This document shows positions 58,063-64,000 of a stretch of 64,000 nucleotides of DNA, one piece after another; position 1 is the first letter of the stretch, and the number at the start of each line of letters is the position of its first letter. The notes beneath the pieces were generated by a model, which was given only the letters and a program-made list of their open reading frames with translations, was not told where the DNA came from and did not search any database. Source of the stretch: Pyronema omphalodes (taxonomy: Eukaryota > Ascomycota > Pezizomycetes > Pezizales > Pyronemataceae). The DNA is taken from contig JAJJXM010000049.1 in assembly GCA_024516155.1 (NCBI GenBank), positions 62,001-126,000 on the forward strand, given 5' to 3'. A program made the translations under genes and the position numbers.

Positions 58063-59050
58063 TTAATCCCAAGACTTCTTAATGTCGATAGTCCACTTGA
58101 AGGACATGTGCTCCTTCTGGTCGTCGTCCATAAACTTGCTGAGCGCCTGGTAGGTTCCACGGTAGAGCATTCCCGAAGGAGCCTCCTCCTCAGAAACTGT
58201 AAATAAAGTTAGCTGCTGTTACGTATAGCTGCAGATGCAAGTGGATCCTTACAGGTCTTCTCGTAGAAGGGGTTCTCCTTAGTGTTGGGAGAGTAACTTC
58301 CCTGCATATTTGTTAATGCCTGTCGTCATCCGCATAGCTATCACTCGGAGCTTACCATCATCTGGTCAGACTTGTCGAGGGTGATTCCCTTCCTCTTAAC
58401 AAGCTGGAGGTATCGCAGACCGGAGATAACCTCGTGCTGCACTCTGAACTTGACTCTCATTCTGTACTCGGCACCCTCCTTAACAGTGAATGGGGACTCC
58501 TCGAGCTTCGATACGGCATCGGGGGAGTCGAGGTTGATGACGACGTCGGGTCTTCCTGCTACGATCAAGGCAAGCTCAAGAATAACAACCTGGATGGTGC
58601 GTAGTTAGTACGCGTAAAGCTTTGATGAAACTCGAGCGAGCTTGAATGGAAACATACGGTACGGCTGTCGCCAGGCTCTCCGATAGATCCGGTAGCAGCA
58701 GCAGCGCCGATACCCAAAGATGCCTTCCAGCGGGCGAGAGACTCATCCTCGGCATCTACCCAACACCAGTCAGTTGATTGTTCGTTGGAAAAATTGGCGT
58801 GTTTCCCATAGCTGAGGTAGGGACTGACCTAGTTTCGCGTACTCCTCGACGGTCTTCTTCTCTCCAACCTTGTACCTGATCGACAGAAGAATTATTAGTA
58901 AATTGAATAATTGCGTGGTTATCGATACGATGGGATGTAGATGGATGGTATTTGAGGTTGTTGCGGTGTCACCAGGGGCATATATTAGACGTGTGTAGCT
59001 TACCCTTCGGTGGTGGTGGGCTTGAGTTCATCGTCGTGAGCGTCAGACAT
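58063..59050 (-). CDS. RDI1: Rho GDP-dissociation inhibitor
   Basis: Cytosolic protein that extracts prenylated Rho/Cdc42 GTPases from membranes and holds them in the GDP state. Six exons (59050-59004, 58875-58829, 58755-58658, 58589-58356, 58301-58253 and 58196-58063) give 202 residues, the usual length. The acidic N-terminal arm is followed by YKVGEKKTVEEYAKLDAEDE, the regulatory helix region. The immunoglobulin-like domain has PFTVKEGAEYRMRVKFRVQ, ISGLRYLQLVKRKGI, GSYSPN and the strongly conserved end FMDDDQKEHMSFKWTIDIKK then SWD. Introns are 128, 73, 68, 54 and 56 nt with good donors; phases agree throughout. The start ATG at 59050 is the first in frame, since the family begins with a short acidic arm. 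Confidence 0.93.
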
Positions 59051-61131
59051 GTTGATTAGGGGGGTGGTATTAGGTGAATTGAGTGCTTTCGTGTGTGTAC
59101 AATGGGGAGAGGACAGAAGGGTTGATGGCGATGTGGAGTTGTTGATATAGTTGTTGGAGATAGGTGGTGGTTTGGGGTCTGTTGAAGGAGAGGGCGGGAA
59201 GAGGAGGGGGAGTGGTTCAAGTTCACTTCATTCCTGGCTGGCGTGTTTTGGAACCTAACTGAATCGGTCGGAGCGGTATCTGAGCACTTGCATCGATCTG
59301 TCTGGCATATTTGGCATTCTAAGTTGATTGAGTACTTTTCGGTGGTCAGAGCCCCGCAGCAGCGAGGCAGCACCATCAGCGTAATGGGTACGTACAGCCA
59401 GACAGAGGCTGTTACGAGGGGTTGTCTACGAGTGAAGCAGCAGCAGAAGGAGAAGCATAAGAGCAACAACGGTGATAGCAGCAGCAGCAGCAGGTGAAGG
59501 GGCAATGATAGCATTATAGCAATTAACAGCAAGCACAGAAGCATGTAAGTACAGCGGAAAGCCCCTTGGTCTGCAGGAGAAGCTTTGCTAGATTGAGCAT
59601 AAGCATTGCGAGTAGCGGGGAGCAGTGTGAATTTTAGGGAAGAAGGGGCGGCGAAGGAGCTGATGAATTGGAGAGAATTGATGATGAGAGGAGGGGATGA
59701 AATGGGATGGATGGATGGATGGGTGGATGGGTAGATAGATACAAACCGCAGGAGGAAGATGGTGTTACGGTGGTTGTGGTTGTGGTTGTGGTGATGATGG
59801 TGGCAGTGGTGGTAGTGGTGGTGGTGGTGTCAGCGGGAACATCGGGCTTTGTTATGGACTGGTGGATTTGATGGATTTGATGGATTTGGTCGGTTTGGTC
59901 GGTTTGGTGGGTTGGTGAACGTGGCCTGCGTTTGTGTTTCGAGAAAACTAACCAATGATGCATCAACTAACTGTACGAAATGCATCAACCGGACGGCCTG
60001 CGTTTGTGTTTCGAGAAAATTGACCAATGATGCATCAAATCTGATGCATCAGCCTTCAATTCGTATCGGCCTTCCCCACCAGTCTGCCGTGTTACTGGCC
60101 GTCTCTGCAAGTTGTTATGAAAGTCCCCGGAAAACATTTGTCGGTGGCTTCATGAATTCAGGAACCAGGCGTGAAACTAAACACTCTTAGCGGCTTAAAA
60201 CGCAGCTTCGGCCGTCATTCACGTCTCAATGCGCAAGGCGGAGGCGGCGGGGGAGAGTGAAGTAAAAGTACATAGCAAGTCACGGGTAGACAGATGATGT
60301 GTATTCAGCAAAGCTGCTGTTTGCCGTGGTGGCACGTTGGGCGATAGTGTGTGCTGGTGGGTTGGCGGGGAAACTTGACACATCCTGCACGCTTACACGC
60401 TTGCACTAGCCAAATACGGTAATTTAGTCCACCTCAATTGTCCTTAATCACCTGATTACTCGTCCGAAATGCACCAAAAATGTCTTCAGTCACCTGACTA
60501 TTCATCACAAAATGCACCTTAGTTGGCATAAATCCCACCCTTAATTCCCCCCAATGCGGCTCTTTTGTCCTCTCCAGAGCAGACACTTCCCTCAACAGAG
60601 CCACCCAGACCACATCATCTGGCAGAACCTAACTCCCTCCTGACACCCTAACAGACGCGCTCACCACTCTTCGCTCCGTCACTGATTTCCTCGATTGTAC
60701 TTCTGTACCACGCCTCCCTCCCCCCCAGCCCAGCCCCAAGTACCCCATACCCATACCCATACCCATACACTACACTACACTGTGGACCCTGCCAACTGTT
60801 CTTGTTCCAACTCAAGTTCAGCTCCCCACAAATTCCTTTCCTGGCAGAAGTAGGCAGGCTTTGACTCTGCGGAACCCCAGACCATCCTTTCATCTCTATC
60901 ACTCACCCCTCTTCTCCAGAAAACATCCTCGTGCGATTACGCTACAGAACTCTCTGCCTACCCTACTCACGCTTTTTGCCGTAACGCGACTGGTTCCATC
61001 ACAGACCAGCATTGTTAATTCGATCCTCTAGCATCTTCCGTCGCATCACCGCATCCACAACCGTCCGCCTTGCGTGTATTTAATATCGCGTCCCAGCACA
61101 CGACAAATTCAATCCAACGCCAATTGTCACT
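59051..61131. other. Divergent intergenic region between Rho GDI and Bqt4-like gene
   Basis: About 2.1 kb. It contains CAG-type microsatellites (59435-59495), GTGGTGGTT-like repeats (59765-59830), a 72-bp-spaced direct repeat (59923-60038) and ACCCAT repeats (60745-60770). CT-rich sequence at 60.4-61.1 kb probably forms the Bqt4 promoter and leader. No gene seen. Confidence 0.6.
59923..60038. repeat. Direct repeat of ~44 bp, spacing 72 bp
   Basis: GGCCTGCGTTTGTGTTTCGA and the following AGAAAA..ACCAATGATGCATCAA occur at 59923 and again at 59995 with about two mismatches. The unit contains the near-palindrome TGATGCATCA. Confidence 0.9.
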
Positions 61132-62921
61132 ATGGGTCTTCCTAACGAGCAGCGCGCTCTCCCCGCGCGTATAAACCCGGTGCTAAAAAACCCGCCTCCA
61201 TGTATATTTACACACGCACCCCTTTAAGCGCGATCGGCGCCGTCGTCATCTGTGCATCATTTACTGACAATGCTTGCTCAGACCAAGAGCTGGTTGAGAA
61301 CCGCAGGATGGGACAAACAAATCTCGGCGGTGGTGTCCCTGGCCATGGCCCTTTCAGTTATGTGCACTTGCGCATTTCTCTTCCCTCCAACCTCGACGAG
61401 GACCAGGAGCTTTTTGGCAGTGGCGCACCCGAGTCGTACTTTTTAATGCGCAGAAGCAAGGACGGCTTCATCAGTGCTACTGGAATGTTAGTAATCCTCA
61501 ATCCTGGCGGTATAAATAAGTTCATGGCATCTTTCTGTCACCGTCTCCAACTTGACAGGACTCAATGGTGGGTCGTTGTTGGATCAAAGGACAAGAATTG
61601 ACAGGATTTTCTCGCGTTGCACAGGTTCAAGGCGTCTTTCCCCTACGCTCGCAAAGCAGACGAAGAGGCCGAGAAGGCATACGTCAAGTCCAACTTCAAG
61701 AACACTTCAAAGGAAGAAACAGCCGTAAGCGCTTCTCGCAGATCGCAACGTGGATCATCGGCTGACAGTTCTTCTGCTGCTCAGGGAAATATTTGGGTCG
61801 CGCCTATTGATGGTAAGTTTCAAAAATACTCCTAATTTTAGCGAAATGAGCTTTTTGCTAATAATTTCCATAGCTCTTACTCTCGCTGAAGAGTGCGCAC
61901 CCTTCCCTGCCTGGCAATCTCTTCCGTGACACTGACATTTCCCCCAGATACGGTATCAAACCTTGGATCGAAGCTTTGCTTGACAACGAGCCCGCCGTGC
62001 CCTCTGACCATCGCAAGCGCGGAATCACTCCTCCTCCCCCCTTCTTCCGCCCTCCTGAGTCCGACGCCGGATCTGTATCATCAACCACTGCACCTCCCTC
62101 CGTTGGAACCCGTCGACGAATCACCCGCTCAATGTCTCCAGGAAAGCAGAGAGTAACGGTTACGCCACGAAAGCCTCGTGGAGCTAAGGCGGCTGCTGCT
62201 AAGGACAGCTCTTTGAAGAAGGAGGCCACCATTCCAGCAATCGCTGAAAAGGAGGAGATCACTACCTTGGAGACGACAGAATCAACAGTACTATCTGCCA
62301 CTACAGTCACCAACGGAGATTCTGATGCTTTGAGCGCAACCACCCCTATCAAGAACTCAACGACCCCCGTCAAGACCGAGTTGCTTGTGAAGAACGACAC
62401 TCCCGCCAGCAAGTTGGCAACTCCTGCTAAATTGACCACCCCCGTCAAGACAGAAACTCCCGTTGAGACCAAGGTAGTAAAAGTTGAGGTTGATGACACT
62501 GTAGAGACCACTGGTGACGACAAGACCAAGGAGGTTACGCATATTAAGATTGAGCTACCAAGCAATGGAGAGCCCATGACTGCCGAGAGCACTGAGGAGA
62601 TGATTGCAAGAGCACGTGAGATGGTTGCTGAGGCACGAAAGGTTGAGGGTGAGGCCATGCCTTCGTCAAAGCGAAAGGCAGAGGAGGTTGAGGATTCGGA
62701 GGACGATGAGGAGGAAGATGAGGAGGCAGCTGCAGACCGCAAGGCCAAGCGGACTAAGATCCTCGAGGCGGAGCTGCGAAAGGAGAAGGTGAAAAACCGG
62801 GCATTGCTCGGTCTATCAGCAACTCTTGCTTTAGGGTAAGCGAGCTATTTATATTCCTCAAGCATCATGTTCTTGCCACTGACGTACTTTATACAGGGCT
62901 CTGCTTCCGTATGTTCTGTAA
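61132..62921 (+). CDS. BQT4: Bqt4-like APSES/KilA-N protein of the inner nuclear membrane
   Basis: Homologue of S. pombe Bqt4, which anchors telomeres to the inner nuclear membrane. Six exons (61132-61201, 61282-61486, 61625-61812, 61874-61892, 61948-62835 and 62897-62921) give 464 residues. The N-terminal APSES-like domain (about residues 20-165) shows QELVENRRMGQTNL, PESYFLMRRSKDGFISATGM, FKASFPYARKADEEAE, GNIWVAP and EEYGIKPWIEALLD. A long Thr/Lys/Glu-rich disordered region and an acidic run (EDSEDDEEEDEEAAADRK) follow. The protein ends in a short hydrophobic anchor, ALLGLSATLALGALLPYVL, split by the last intron. Exon 4 is only 19 nt. DNA-binding cell-cycle APSES factors lack this tail anchor, which favours Bqt4. 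Confidence 0.88.
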
Positions 62922-64000
62922 TCGGGTGGGGGCAGCTGGGATATAAAAATAACTAGTGGATTTTTGATGGATATTTTGGATACGCAATGCGTTAGAAACA
63001 ATGCCCCTTGATATGAGTTTCGACGTTGGGCTGGGTGGGTTCCTTTATCTCTAGTCAATTACTCGGTTTTGCGTTGTTTCCTTACCCTCTTCTTCCCGCG
63101 ATGTTTTTATACGCATGCTGTATTTGTTTATTGAGAGTTCTTATTTCTTTTAACTTGTTGAATTCTCGGCTTTTTGTTGGATGGAAGGCTTCCGGGCCAA
63201 GTTGTCTGGCTCCGGAGAAGGGTGTTCAGCGATGGGATGTTTTTGGTGTTATCTCTGCGTTCGTCTTTGTCAGTCAAGTCAATCTTTGCGGTTCATACCA
63301 CCAACCTTGGGTACATCTTTTGGGAGTAATTATTTGTTATTGTTATCTCTCACTTTGGGGTCCCTGGTTTTTATGTCAATTTACGCGCTTCATGTTTCCC
63401 TGGATCATCGTTCGTGATTGTTACTTGACATATGCACCTGCCGTCTTGATATTAAATTTCAGACCGGCCGTGTACCTGGATTCGGCTATGTTGAGATCAA
63501 ACACATGGCAATTATCCGCAAAGGCATGGCCTTGTTTGGTTCTGCGCACTTTGTACGTAATTCGGGTGTGTTCTCGGAAGCCAAGAAGGTTCTTTGTGGT
63601 GGAGAATGGCCAAATTGATCAACGACGTTAATACAGCTCTTATTGCAATTCTGCATCGCCTAATAACTTTAAACGAGCATACTGCTACTGTCTAAGAAGC
63701 GAGAGCAGCCCTTCCAGAGTCTTCTGTTGCATCGTTGATGCTTCTGACGTCGCCGGATGTGACTGCTTGAGCCGCTTGAGTGTCGGCGAAAATTATTTTT
63801 GCAGCGGCCGTATCCTTGCAACCCCGACTACAAAAAGGACGGGTCCCCTCGGTCCCACCACCACAACCATCCCCTCTTTCACGCACACCCTTTACCGGTG
63901 CTGCAGCCGCCTACTCTCAACAAGGTTCGCTTTGCCGTGCCTTCCTACTTTCTTCCGCCATCCCCAGACGCCTGTCTTTGCGGGGAAAGCTCTACTTCCC
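62922..64000. other. 3' region of the Bqt4-like gene and window edge
   Basis: About 1.1 kb. A 201-codon ORF at 63026-63631 (+) is hydrophobic because the strand is T-rich; it has no family features and probably reflects the 3' UTR or chance. CT-rich sequence at 63830-64000 could be the start of a promoter or leader running off the window. Confidence 0.45.

Noticed and set aside
63026..63631. 201-codon hydrophobic ORF after the Bqt4-like gene
   Set aside because: T-rich sequence gives hydrophobic codons by default; no family, and it lies in the likely 3' UTR region.

Overview
The window is nuclear DNA from a filamentous ascomycete (Pezizomycotina). The genes carry many short introns, mostly 47-90 nt, with GT..AG ends and CTRAY-type branch sites, and the protein families are fungal (Zn2Cys6 regulator, Bqt4, Sen1, methylcitrate enzymes). 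A leotiomycete is my guess from general look only. I rebuilt every multi-exon gene by hand from splice signals, reading frame and family conservation. In all but one the joined exons are a multiple of three, which is independent support for the models.

Layout: 1-4946 (-) Sen1 RNA/DNA helicase, C-terminus off the left edge; 8388-10415 (+) orphan serine-rich disordered protein with a coiled-coil end; 11425-13288 (+) DUF4743/Nudix protein of the Tnr3 type, converging on 13508-14283 (-) RPB8, a subunit of all three RNA polymerases; 14.3-19.4 kb noncoding, with a 43-copy CCCCAAT array and an internally deleted MULE transposon; 19394-20426 (-) short-chain dehydrogenase and 20956-22506 (+) glutamine-synthetase-like ligase, divergent from one promoter region; 22744-23701 (-) EutQ-like cupin; 25226-28947 (-) Zn2Cys6 regulator; about 12 kb with no convincing gene but a 199-bp MITE-like element; 40705-42546 (+) amino-acid/choline-type permease; about 6 kb noncoding; 48753-50306 (-) 2-methylcitrate synthase; 54374-56221 (-) 2-methylcitrate dehydratase; 58063-59050 (-) Rho GDI; 61132-62921 (+) Bqt4-like inner nuclear membrane protein.

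Two groups suggest joint function. Synthase and dehydratase at 48.7-56.2 kb are consecutive steps of the mitochondrial methylcitrate cycle for propionyl-CoA. The SDR, GS-like ligase, EutQ-like cupin and regulator at 19.4-28.9 kb, perhaps with the permease at 41 kb, look like an amine or amino-alcohol nitrogen-assimilation locus working by gamma-glutamylation; this is inference. The GS-like gene has an apparent one-base frameshift near its 5' end, so the locus may be broken here or the base may be a sequencing error.

The rest is AT-rich, microsatellite-rich intergenic DNA. I found no tRNA, rRNA or CRISPR array by eye. No wholly new system is proven. The best leads are the amine locus, the MULE derivative with extended inverted arms, the 8-nt exon, the 33-nt intron and the heptanucleotide array.
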